Of a DNA stretch of 64,000 nt, positions 33,679 through 41,256 are shown in pieces. The DNA is taken from assembly GCF_040655075.1 (NCBI RefSeq), contig NZ_JBFAJC010000054.1:1-64000 (forward strand). Reading direction: 5' to 3'. The notes under the pieces were generated by a model. The model was not told where the DNA came from. It searched no databases and was given only the letters and a program-made list of their open reading frames with translations. Position 1 is the stretch's first letter. Every line of letters starts with the position of its first letter. The DNA is from Actinoallomurus sp040655075. Lineage in GTDB: Bacteria > Actinomycetota > Actinomycetes > Streptosporangiales > Streptosporangiaceae. The position numbers and the translations under genes were made by a program.

Positions 33679-34182
33679 ATGCCTGATTCACCGCCGTCGC
33701 TCGACCCGGTGCAGCTCGGCGCCTACTTCGCCCTCATCGAGGTGACGAGCCTGCTTCGGCACGCGGTCGAGCAACAGCTGCGCGAGGCCGGCGATCTCAG
33801 CTATGTGCAGTTCCAGCTGCTGGCGCGTCTCGGAGACTCGCCGACGGGCAGCCATCGCATGACCGACCTGGCCGACGGCGTCGTCTACAGCCGCAGCGGT
33901 CTGACCTACCAGGCAGGTCTGCTCGAGAAGGCGGGCCTGGTCGTGCGCGCCCCCTCTCCGGATGACGAGCGGGGCATCACGGTCACCATCACCGATGCTG
34001 GACGCGCGCTGCTCGCGAAGGTGATGCCCGGTCACATTGAGGTCGTCAGCGGCCTGCTCTTCGAGCCGCTCTCGCGCGACGACGTCAAGGACCTCGCCGG
34101 CCTGCTGGCGCCGGTGCGAGACCACATGCGCTCGACGCCGCCTCGCTCGGCAGCGCCTCGCCGCCGCAAAGGCGGAGCGTGA
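33679..34182 (+). CDS. MarR family transcriptional regulator
   Basis: A 167-residue winged-helix regulator. The recognition helix region is MTDLADGVVYSRSGLTYQAG, followed by LLEKAGLVVRAPSPDDERGI, the MarR wing with the conserved DxR. Flanking helices form the dimer interface. The last 20 residues are basic and disordered. The operator motif near its start recurs twice before the oxidoreductase gene at 35468, so that operon is the probable target even though 1.3 kb of gene debris lies between. Confidence 0.92.
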   Translation: MPDSPPSLDPVQLGAYFALIEVTSLLRHAVEQQLREAGDLSYVQFQLLARLGDSPTGSHRMTDLADGVVYSRSGLTYQAGLLEKAGLVVRAPSPDDERGITVTITDAGRALLAKVMPGHIEVVSGLLFEPLSRDDVKDLAGLLAPVRDHMRSTPPRSAAPRRRKGGA

Positions 34183-34315
34183 CGACGTGGTTCATTCCAC
34201 GCGTAGGAGGGCCGTAGCGCGTCCGCGGCGGCCGGCCTGCGCGGTGCACCCGCCTCGCTCGCATGCACCGGATGGGTTGGTGGGCCCGTTCGTCGGCTAC
34301 CGGGGCCTCGGCTGA

Positions 34316-34688
34316 GTAGCCGGGAGGGCAGGAAGGTGTCGCGCAGCCACGGCTCGAGCGGCTGGCACTGCTCGAAGGAGTCAAGGAGCAGGACAGTGCC
34401 GGGCTCGGAGCACGCCAGGGCGGTGGCCTCCTCGAGGCGACACGGATCCACGTCGAGGAACCGTGCGTCCACGTGCACCACACCGCGGCCGGTGAGCTCC
34501 GCCTGCCGGCCGGCGTAGCGCAACAGCGAGGACTTGCCGATGCCACCGGGCCCATGGACGTACGCCACGAGCGGAGCGTCCGCCGCTCCCGAAAGCATCC
34601 GGTCGAGCACCGCCCGCTCCGGCTCCCTGCCCACCAGCGCATCGGCTCGTGCCGCGGCCAGCCTGCGCGCCAGTCCCGTCACACCCAC
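34316..34688 (-). pseudogene. 5' fragment of an AAA/STAND-type ATPase regulator
   Basis: The frame begins MGVTGLARRLAAARADALVG and has a clear Walker A (VHGPGGIGKSSLLRYAGRQA) and Walker B (GTVLLLDSFEQCQPL). After about 120 residues, near FLPSRLLSRGP, it turns into unrelated sequence antisense to the MarR gene region. Full proteins of this sort are 600-1000 residues long, so only the front remains. It is most likely the start of a LuxR-type ATPase regulator. Confidence 0.6.
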
Positions 34689-34875
34689 TCAACGCTCCTC
34701 CCGCCGGGCCCATCCTGCCGTGCCGAGGACCCACTAGGTAGACCGAGTGAGCGCTTCAGGGTGGGCAGCGCTGGGCCGGAGTGAGCACCGCAGGACGTGG
34801 AGACCGGGCAGCGGTGCGGCGCAGGATCGCCGGTAGGAGGACGGCGCCGCCGCCCACGGATCCCGAGGACCAGCC

Positions 34876-35007
34876 ATGACCATCCCGTGCCTCACCCAGC
34901 GGGAGGACCAGCAGCAGCTCGAATGGATCGGCGGGAGCATCTGTCCGGCAACGTCGTCCTCGGCCCTCCCCGCTGACGGCACCCCAGCCCGACTGCGGGG
35001 AGGAACA
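34876..35007 (+). pseudogene. Possible start of a cupin-like gene
   Basis: ATG 34876 reads MTIPCLTQREDQQQLEWIGG, like the first residues of some cupin-type proteins, then changes to unrelated codons before the FMN reductase start. It is too short to be sure. Confidence 0.2.
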
Positions 35008-35391
35008 GTGAGCCCGGTTTCGCCGGCCACCCTCTGCGCCGGTGTCGACTACGGGCGCCCCACCCGCCTGCTCGCGGACCAGATCACGGAGTCCGTCTGC
35101 GGGTCGCTCGCGGCCAGTGGTGTGAGAGTCGAGGTGGAGGTGCTGGAGCTGCGCCGGCTGGCGGCCGACCTGGCTCAGCGTTCCACGCAGGGCCGAGCCA
35201 GCCTCGATCTGCGCGAGGCGATCGCGGCGATCGCGGCGGCCGACGGGCTCGTGGTGGCGACACCGGTGCTCGTCACGTCCCCCGGCGAGGTATGCGAATC
35301 GTTCCTCGATGTCCTTGAAAGCGGCGTCTTGTCCTCGCCGCGGCGATCAGTTGGCATCGGCGGTGACCGACATCACTTGCTTCGAATTTGA
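35008..35391 (+). pseudogene. Truncated NADPH-dependent FMN reductase
   Basis: GTG 35008 follows GGGGAGGAACA. The product starts as an FMN reductase of the flavodoxin fold (VSPATLCAGVDYGRPTRLLA, then ADGLVVATPVLVTSPGEVCE). It ends after 127 codons, just past SFLDVLES, with a family-like SVGIGGDRHHLL run. Normal members are about 190-220 residues. The last bases overlap the first MarR operator of the next operon, which suggests that a deletion fused this gene front to the operator region. Confidence 0.55.
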
Positions 35392-35395
35392 AGCA
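35378..35395. promoter_or_regulatory. MarR operator 1 of the oxidoreductase operon
   Basis: TGCTTCGAATTTGAAGCA, arms TGCTTC/GAAGCA perfect. Centre 38 bp from the second copy. Confidence 0.65.
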
Positions 35396-35415
35396 GCAGT
35401 AACGTAGTCGACAGA

Positions 35416-35433
35416 TGCTTCGGATTCGAAGCA
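35416..35433. promoter_or_regulatory. MarR operator 2 of the oxidoreductase operon
   Basis: TGCTTCGGATTCGAAGCA, the same 6-bp arms as operator 1. It lies 35 bp before the ATG at 35468, so a bound repressor would cover the promoter. Confidence 0.65.
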
Positions 35434-35467
35434 GATCCAGTGTCAAGTGAAAAGCGAGAGATCTCAG

Positions 35468-36409
35468 ATGAAGGCAGTGCGTTTCCATGAGTACGGCGAC
35501 CCCGACGTCCTGCGCTACGAGGACGCGGAGCAGCCCGTCCCCGGAGCCGGGCGGGTCCGCATCCGCGTCGCCGCGACGTCGTTCAACTCCGTCGATGCCA
35601 ACATCCGCGGGGGCTTCATGCAAGGTCCCATCCCCGTGGAGCTGCCCCACACTCCCGGCCTCGACGTCGCCGGCACGGTCGACGCGCTGGGCGAGGGCGT
35701 GGACGGCATCGCGGTCGGTGACGAGGTCATCGGCTTCCTGCCAATGACGGGAAACGGCGCGGCCGCGGAGTATGTCCTCGCGCCGGCCGAGATCCTCACG
35801 CCGGCGCCCAAGAGCATCCCGCTGCCCGACGCCGCCGCGTTGCCGGTGGTGGGCCTCACCGCGTGGCAGGCGCTCTTCGACCACGCCAAGCTGACGGCCG
35901 GGCAACGCGTGCTGATCAATGGCGCGGGCGGAGCGGTCGGCGGCTACGCCGTGCAGCTGGCCAAGAACGCCGGTGCCCACGTGATCGCCACGGCCAGCCC
36001 CCGCAGCAGTGAGCGCGTCAGGACGGTGGGCGCCGATGAGGTCATCGACCACACCGCCACGGAGGTGCCCGCGGTGGTGACCGAGCCGGTCGACGTCGTA
36101 CTCAACCTCGCGCCGGTCGACCCTGCGCAGCTGGCCGCGCTGGTCGCCCTGATCCGCCCGGGCGGTGTCCTCGTGAACACGACGGTGTGGATGCCCGCGC
36201 CCGCCGACGAGGAGCGCGGCGTGCGCGGCATCGACCTGTTCGTCCGCAGCGACGCCGAACAGCTGTCGCGGCTGGTAGCGCTGATCGACCGCGGGGAGTT
36301 GCGCGTCGACGTCGCCGAGCGGGTGCCGCTGGCCGAGCTGCCGGCACTCCACGCCAGGACCACCACGGGCGCGCTGTCCGGCAAGGTCATCGTCCTTCCC
36401 GGCGCCTGA
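35468..36409 (+). CDS. NADP-dependent oxidoreductase (quinone reductase-like MDR family)
   Basis: A 313-residue enzyme. The GroES-like domain starts MKAVRFHEYGDPDVLRYEDA and includes AATSFNSVDANIRGGFMQGP. The NADPH loop is VLINGAGGAVGGYAVQLAKN at about residue 148. GADEVIDHTATEVP is the usual following strand. It lacks zinc ligands. It is preceded by two MarR-type operators and followed after 43 bases by an esterase gene, making a two-gene operon for detoxification of an unknown compound. It is a paralogue of the enzymes at 1-530 and 6428-7357. Confidence 0.92.
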   Translation: MKAVRFHEYGDPDVLRYEDAEQPVPGAGRVRIRVAATSFNSVDANIRGGFMQGPIPVELPHTPGLDVAGTVDALGEGVDGIAVGDEVIGFLPMTGNGAAAEYVLAPAEILTPAPKSIPLPDAAALPVVGLTAWQALFDHAKLTAGQRVLINGAGGAVGGYAVQLAKNAGAHVIATASPRSSERVRTVGADEVIDHTATEVPAVVTEPVDVVLNLAPVDPAQLAALVALIRPGGVLVNTTVWMPAPADEERGVRGIDLFVRSDAEQLSRLVALIDRGELRVDVAERVPLAELPALHARTTTGALSGKVIVLPGA

Positions 36410-36452
36410 CGTCACCCACCCACACTTCGACAACCCCGAGACGGAAATAGTC

Positions 36453-37403
36453 ATGTCGTTGAGCCTGGATCCCGAAATCGCCGAGGCGCTGGCCCCGATG
36501 GCCGGCGCGATGGCGGACGCCACCCCTCCGGCTGTGGGCGATGTCGCGGCGCGCCGCGCCCTCTGGGAGCCGATCATCGGCGCCGCCGGAACCGCCCAGC
36601 CGATTCCGGCCGACGTGACGACCAGCGAGCACCACGCGACCGCGGACGACGGTGCGCAGATCAAGATGCGCTGGTACGTCAAGGACGGCGCGACGCCGGG
36701 CCCGGCCGTGCTGTTCTTCCACGGAGGGGGGTACATCTTCGGCCACATCGACCTTTTCGACGGGCCGGTCGCCCGCTACGTGTCCGCCAGCGGCGTGCCG
36801 ATGCTGTCGGTCGAGTATCGCCGCGCGCCCGAGCACCCCTTCCCGACCCCGCTCGAGGACGCCTACGCCGCGCTGGGCTGGCTGCACCAGCACGCCTCCG
36901 AGCTGGGCGTCGACCCCGACCGGGTCGGCGTGATGGGCGACAGCGCCGGAGGCGGCATGGCGGCGGCGCTGACAATCCTCGCCCGCGAGCGCGGCGGCCC
37001 GAAGATCGCCCGCCAGATCCTGCTCATGCCGATGCTCGACGACCGCACCACCACGCCCGACCCGCACATCGCGCCCTACGTGCTGTGGTCCTACGACGAC
37101 AGCCGCACCGCGTGGCCGGCCCTGCTCGGCGAGGCCGCCGGCGGGCCCGACGTCCCGGCCACGGCGGCTCCGGCCCGGCTCGAGGACGCGACCGGACTGC
37201 CGTCGGCCTACATCGAGGTCGGCCAGATCGACGTCTTCCGCGACGAGGACACCGCCTACGCGACCAAGCTCAGCCGCGCCGGCGTGCCGGTGGAGTTCCA
37301 CCTGCACCCCGGCGCCCCCCATGAGTTCGACTCCATCGCCTTCACCTCCGACGTCGCCCAGCGCGCCATCGCCGACCGCGTCCGAGTGCTCAAGTCGATC
37401 TGA
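36453..37403 (+). CDS. Alpha/beta hydrolase of the hormone-sensitive lipase family
   Basis: A 316-residue esterase. The oxyanion motif is FFHGGGYIFGHID (HGGG at about 90-93) and the nucleophile elbow is VMGDSAGGGMAAAL (Ser at about 164). The acid is probably in GQIDVFRDEDTAY, and the catalytic His in HPGAPHEFDS. This set defines the bacterial HSL/family IV carboxylesterases, which hydrolyse short acyl esters. The ATG at 36453 follows GGAAATAGTC. It shares the operon and probably the MarR control of the oxidoreductase upstream. Confidence 0.92.
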   Translation: MSLSLDPEIAEALAPMAGAMADATPPAVGDVAARRALWEPIIGAAGTAQPIPADVTTSEHHATADDGAQIKMRWYVKDGATPGPAVLFFHGGGYIFGHIDLFDGPVARYVSASGVPMLSVEYRRAPEHPFPTPLEDAYAALGWLHQHASELGVDPDRVGVMGDSAGGGMAAALTILARERGGPKIARQILLMPMLDDRTTTPDPHIAPYVLWSYDDSRTAWPALLGEAAGGPDVPATAAPARLEDATGLPSAYIEVGQIDVFRDEDTAYATKLSRAGVPVEFHLHPGAPHEFDSIAFTSDVAQRAIADRVRVLKSI

Positions 37404-37451
37404 GCCGGCGCCGAGCGCGGTCGCCCGTCACTGACGAGGCGGGTGGTAGGC

Positions 37452-37680
37452 ATGTCGCTGGCACGCGGGCAGATTCACGACGGTCTGGAGGCCGAGGAGC
37501 GGGCCGTGCTCACCCGGCCGGTGCCAAAGAGCGTGACGGCGAAGCGCGGTTCCTCCTGTCACGCGCCAAAGGCTCCAGGGCTGTCGTGGCGGCCCAGCTG
37601 GACACCTCCCGCCCACGGTGTAGCGCTACGCCACCGCGAAGCTCAAGCGGCCCAAGAGGGCCAACCTGCCCGCAGCCCTA
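37452..37680 (+). pseudogene. Decayed fragment of an IS630-like transposase
   Basis: Segments in different frames read LEAEERAVLTRPVPKS, RFLLSRAKGSRAVVAAQLDT and SRPRCSATP, a pattern like the N-terminal part of IS630-type transposases (EER..L..RAR..K...LRARIVL..A.G.....A..L..SR.TV). At least two frameshifts are needed. No terminal repeats are recognisable. It occupies the gap between the esterase gene and the secreted protein gene. Confidence 0.35.
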
Positions 37681-37736
37681 TGTTCTCGGCATTGAGTTTG
37701 AATCAGCCGTGGCCGGGGCTGCGGTGGCGTTGACCA

Positions 37737-38141
37737 TCACTGGCTCCACGGGATGGGGTCGGTGCCGATGGTGATGTTGCCCGTCTTCGCATACACCTGC
37801 ACCTCGTACTCTGCCTGAATGAGGTAGAAGTGGCACTCGCCCGGGTTCAGGAACTCCAGGAAGACCTCGTTGTCGGAGTAAATCGGTTGATGCGTGGTTG
37901 CGTTGTACATGGTCAGGTTGCTGCCAGTTCCCACGGAGTGAACCCAGAAGTAGAATGAATTCCGCGCGGACTGATCGCTGCAAATCCACACCTCGGGGGA
38001 GCCCCCGTTGTTGGCAGCGCCGACCTCCACATGGTCATAGGTGTATGAGTCGGTGTTAGCGCTGGCCGCCCCAGCAGATCCGATGATCGTGGCGATGCTG
38101 AGTGAGGCCACCGCCGATACAAGGCCAACGAGTTTCTTCAT
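37737..38141 (-). CDS. Small secreted protein, unknown family
   Basis: A 134-residue exported protein. The signal peptide MKKLVGLVSAVASLSIATII ends at AGAASA. The mature domain of about 105 residues is rich in aromatic and beta-prone residues (SFYFWVHSVGTGSNLTMYNA, FLEFLNPGECHFYLIQAEYE) with cysteines in EVWICSDQ and GECHFY that could pair. It suggests a small beta-sandwich. The gene is lower in GC than the host average. It runs toward the transposase remnant and has no partner gene on its strand. Confidence 0.75.
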   Translation of the reverse strand: MKKLVGLVSAVASLSIATIIGSAGAASANTDSYTYDHVEVGAANNGGSPEVWICSDQSARNSFYFWVHSVGTGSNLTMYNATTHQPIYSDNEVFLEFLNPGECHFYLIQAEYEVQVYAKTGNITIGTDPIPWSQ

Positions 38142-38389
38142 GCCTGTTCTCCGTTAGCGCCTGAACGGAAAATTCCTCCGTGCCCGGGAATGTTGCGATG
38201 AAGAGTTTTCCGTGCGGTTTGGCGAGATGGAAGAGGTCGCCGGTGGCCAGAAAGTGCCATGGCGCGATCGGGTCACGATCCCTGCGCGACCGGATTCCGA
38301 TGCCTGGCTTCCCGGGCTGGTCACGGCCGATATGGACCGTTGCTCACCTATTAGCGTGCTGGTGAGCACGGTCACGATGTCGCTGTTGC

Positions 38390-38560
38390 TCACCGGGCGC
38401 ACTCCGCGATGTCCTGCCACGCTGTGTGCCACCAGGCGCGGCGGAGTGAGGAGCCACGGCTGCACGCTGAATCGTGGACGCGGTGTACGAGGTGGCCGAG
38501 TGGTGAGAGCGCGAACCTGGTCTGGGTCAGGTCCACGGCGGGATAGCCGATCGTCGTCAC
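38390..38560 (-). pseudogene. 5' remnant of an ArsR-like (DUF5937-type) regulator, copy B
   Basis: GTG 38560 opens a 56-codon frame reading IGYPAVDLTQTRFALSPLGH and LVHRVHDSACSRGSSLRRAW, nearly the same as copy A at 23320. It leaves the homologous region at WWHTAW and stops at 38390. The DNA-binding part is missing here as well. The start, leader and palindrome are shared with copy A. Confidence 0.55.
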
Positions 38561-38741
38561 ATCACGCCCCCGAAGACGTATCAGAACGATTTCCAGCGTA
38601 GAAGGCGTAGAGAGAGCGCGATCAAGGTCTGGCCGGATCAGGCCATGGAACCGAGCCGGCGACGGGGACCGCGGGCGATCGTTTAAGTCGTGGACTTAAA
38701 CGATCGCACCTCCCTTGGCCGGTGCGCATAATGGCGACGCG
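38424..38741 (-). repeat. Inverted duplication, copy B
   Basis: Counterpart of 23141-23456 in reverse orientation. It ends at the same codon region of the regulator and extends about 30 bp past the palindrome toward the secreted protein side, where both copies have a CATAAT/CACAAT box. Confidence 0.85.
38675..38707. promoter_or_regulatory. Operator-like palindrome, copy B
   Basis: Perfect 15-bp arms, GCGATCGTTTAAGTC and its reverse complement, around GTG. It is the unaltered version of the site at 23175-23206 and a likely operator for the ArsR-like regulator type. Confidence 0.75.
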
Positions 38742-38767
38742 TATCGGGCCGAGAAGAATTGAGAGCG

Positions 38768-39060
38768 ATGAAGTTCACTAGCGGGCCTGTTGTGGTCGCA
38801 GCGGCGCCTTCTGCACTGCTGCGAGCATAGCCGTGCTCCCCCGGCGCGGCGTATGCCGACGACGTCAGGTGTGCCGCCTCACGGGGCCCGTCGATTTCGA
38901 CTACCAGGTCGCGCTCTACCTGAACCACCGCAAGGGCTCCAAGTACGCCATCGGCACAAAGCGGCTGGGTGTTGTACCAGTGGGCCCAGGCCGAGACCGC
39001 CCAGTTCCGCCGCCGGCCGATGTCTATTACCTGTGTCGACGAATCTCGGAAATGGGCCAC
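38768..39060 (+). pseudogene. Broken small secreted protein gene
   Basis: ATG 38768 opens MKFTSGPVVVAAAPSALLRA and hits TAG after 20 codons. Another frame continues with a plausible mature part, GPVDFDYQVALYLNHRKGSK. The start lies in the same position relative to the palindrome as the lectin gene does in copy A, so it is a secreted-protein gene that has decayed. Confidence 0.45.
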
Positions 39061-39086
39061 AACCAGCCGACAGGAAGGAAATCGCC

Positions 39087-39503
39087 ATGGACACTCTGAG
39101 TCGAGTCCACATCGCCGCCACTGTCATCGCCACAGCCGCCGCAGGTCTCACCATCGCCACCACCTCGGCCGCCAACGCCGAAACCGGCTGCAAATCCGGA
39201 TCGGTCGTCTCCGGGCCAGCACACGGCTGGTACCTGCAGATCTGCAAAACCCCACACGACCAGGCCACCGACACCTTCTCCTGGACCGCCCGCAACACCG
39301 ACTCCGGCGCGGCAGCCGCGACCATCTCCTACACAGTCCAATGCCCAGGCGGCACCTCCGGCTTCGCAGCCGTCGCCCCGCCCGGCCCGGCGAGCTGGGG
39401 CGGCAATTACTCACCCGCCTGCGCCTTCCACGCTGAACTGAACGTAGGCGGCGCGCCAGGCCCCGGCGGAGCCCCCATCATCCTCAACCTGTCCGCCGGA
39501 TGA
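39087..39503 (+). CDS. Small secreted protein, unknown family
   Basis: A 138-residue exported protein. The signal peptide MDTLSRVHIAATVIATAAAG ends at SAANA. The mature part of about 108 residues has cysteines in TGCKSGSV, LQICKTPHD, TVQCPGGTS and PACAFHAE that could form two disulphides, and beta-prone stretches (DTFSWTARNTDSGAAAATIS). It ends in a Gly/Pro-rich tail. The ATG follows AGGAAGGAAATCGCC. I know no family for it. It is one of several small exported proteins in this island. Confidence 0.7.
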   Translation: MDTLSRVHIAATVIATAAAGLTIATTSAANAETGCKSGSVVSGPAHGWYLQICKTPHDQATDTFSWTARNTDSGAAAATISYTVQCPGGTSGFAAVAPPGPASWGGNYSPACAFHAELNVGGAPGPGGAPIILNLSAG

Positions 39504-39511
39504 GCAAGGGG

Positions 39512-39738
39512 GGGATCGACACCAGCCCGGTCGGGCGGCTGGTTTTCCACCTCATGGGCGCGATCGATGAGTGGTCCACAGTTCCGGCGTGAGCTGATCG
39601 TGGAGGGCACCCAGGAGGGACTGGCCGCCTCCCGCGCCCGGGGTCGTAAGGGGGTGGCCGGTCGCGATGACCGCGACCCAGATGGAGCGGGCCCGCAAGA
39701 TGTACGACGAGACCGACCGCGACACCGGTCAACGTTGA
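39512..39738 (+). pseudogene. Serine recombinase (resolvase) fragment
   Basis: In one frame it reads IDTSPVGRLVFHLMGAIDE, and after a frame change RELIVEGTQEGLAASRARGR followed by MERARKMYDETDR in a third. This is the order of the resolvase catalytic-domain end, the E helix and the hinge of serine recombinases (GRLxFHxxGAxxEFERELIxERTxEGLAAARARGR). The catalytic serine part and the DNA-binding end are absent. It has no function left. Confidence 0.6.
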
Positions 39739-39759
39739 TGATCTAGAGGAAGGCCACCC

Positions 39760-40239
39760 ATGCCGAAGAAACTGGTCTCACTTCTCACGTTGCCGCTCGC
39801 CTCAGCGGCACTGCTGGTCGCCGTGCCGACGGCCGCCCAGGCCAGCCCTCAGCTCGAGAGTCACTGCCGGTACCCGTACACGCTGTCGGTGGGTGGCGTG
39901 ACCTGGACGGTACAGCCGTGCATCGACTACTACGACTACAGCTCGGTCGGCGGGCAGCCTGAGGTGTGGGCCGACGTCGACGCGTGGAACGGCTCCACTT
40001 TTGTGTACCTGTCCGCTGAGGTCGGCCGCCAGCAGTGTTTGAACCGGTGCGGGGCGGTGAACTGGCAGTCCAGTACCAAGACCTGGTTCCCTGTCTATCC
40101 AGGAAACGTCTACACCAACCGGCAGTATTCGCCGCCGGTGCCCCCGGTCTCCGACTTCTGTTACTACGCCAAGACCACGATGCTCGATTCGAGGATCGGC
40201 GAGGTCGGCGACGTGGAATCCCCCAGTATGTGCTTCTGA
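39760..40239 (+). CDS. Small secreted protein, unknown family
   Basis: A 159-residue exported protein. The signal peptide MPKKLVSLLTLPLASAALLV ends at PTAAQA. The mature part has six cysteines (ESHCRYPY, QPCIDYYDY, QQCLNRCGAV, DFCYYAK, SMCF), probably three disulphides, and many aromatic residues. LSVGGVTWTVQPCIDYYDYS and PEVWADVDAWNGSTFVYLSA look like beta strands. The ATG is preceded by AGGAAGGCCACCC. No family is recognised. It follows a resolvase remnant and precedes an inverted transposase fragment. Confidence 0.72.
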   Translation: MPKKLVSLLTLPLASAALLVAVPTAAQASPQLESHCRYPYTLSVGGVTWTVQPCIDYYDYSSVGGQPEVWADVDAWNGSTFVYLSAEVGRQQCLNRCGAVNWQSSTKTWFPVYPGNVYTNRQYSPPVPPVSDFCYYAKTTMLDSRIGEVGDVESPSMCF

Positions 40240-40261
40240 ACACGAGGCGGCGACCTTTACT

Positions 40262-40414
40262 CCGAGGACGATTTTCGCCCAGTTGGCGTTCCAGGATCGC
40301 GATCTGATGCCGCAGCGCGAGTATCTCCACGTCCTTGTCTCGATCGCTCACCGGAAGAAGCCGTAGGACCGCAAACATATTCGTCACCGTCAGGTAGGCC
40401 AGTCGCAACAGCAC
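40262..40414 (-). pseudogene. N-terminal fragment of an integrase-type transposase
   Basis: ATG 40414 reads MLLRLAYLTVTNMFAVLRLL, then DRDKDVEILALRHQIAILER QL. This is the start of the actinobacterial integrase-core (rve) transposases. About 50 residues match before the frame loses resemblance near GENRPRSKG; the DDE domain is gone. The + strand between 40415 and 40674 has no gene. Confidence 0.6.
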
Positions 40415-40674
40415 GGCCGGTCGTCATGCCGTGACGACCACCTTATCCGTGGCTATTCGCGTGCTCAATCAGAGCGACGAAGTCCGATGTCGGGGTGCCA
40501 GGCATCATGGCTCTCACCTGCGCGGACGAAGTTTTCGGCGCGCAGCTGGGGAAGTACTACCGGCCGCTGTCGCACGTCCCGTATTAAATACTCCCGGTAA
40601 TAGGCCACCTCTAATATCTGGATAATAGTGGGAGCCTATATCGTCGGCACATCTGATAATGTTAAGGTAACGAC

Positions 40675-41256
40675 ATGATCAAGGCTCGATGGTTGCGGCG
40701 TCTAGGCACGCTACTCGCTGTCCCGGTACTCGCCTGTGGCTCGCTCGTCGCGATGGTTTTCACCACCGCCTCGCCTGCCTAGGCGTGCGACACGATTCCC
40801 ATCAGCAACCCGCAATACGCCCTCACTTACAACGACTTCTATCGCCGCTGGGTTCCAGTGGCCCATGTCCAGCTCTGGTACAACGGCTGTGCGGCCGGTA
40901 ATCGGTTCGTCTACGCCACAATGAATTTCGACGCTCCGCACGTGAATTGGTATGAGCCTACGTTCACCCTGACGGTTGGCATCGAGGACGAACTTGGCAA
41001 CTTCCCCTTCGGTAAAGCGGAGGTGAATGGCCAAGAAGGCCCCAGTGGCCAATGTGAGTCTGGCTGTCAAGCAATCGCTCACGCAGTCAACATTGACTAC
41101 TATGCAGCACCTAAAAAGTTCAGAGCGTGGGCCTCACTGAAGGGCTATCCGGGCTGCGGTAGAGAAGTGCCCATCGCAACAGATTGGTGGGAGTTCTCCA
41201 CCGGCACCAACGAGCGCAACGGCGTCACCGATTACTGCCCTGGTCCGAACGCGTGA
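40675..41256 (+). pseudogene. Secreted protein gene interrupted by an amber codon at the signal-peptide end
   Basis: ATG 40675 follows TAAGGTAACG. The frame starts MIKARWLRRLGTLLAVPVLA, reaches FTTASPA and meets TAG at 40780-40782 (codon 36). It then continues without a break for 158 codons from ACDTIPISNPQYAL to DYCPGPNA. The mature part has six or more cysteines and NGQEGPSGQCESGCQAIAHA. The nonsense codon falls exactly where signal peptidase would cut, so a functional ancestor is obvious. The remainder is unknown in family. GC content is below that of the surrounding host genes. Confidence 0.65.

Noticed and set aside
38683..39060. - strand gene of 125 codons
   Set aside because: It runs through the palindrome and opposite the secreted-protein remnant. 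No family or ribosome binding site.
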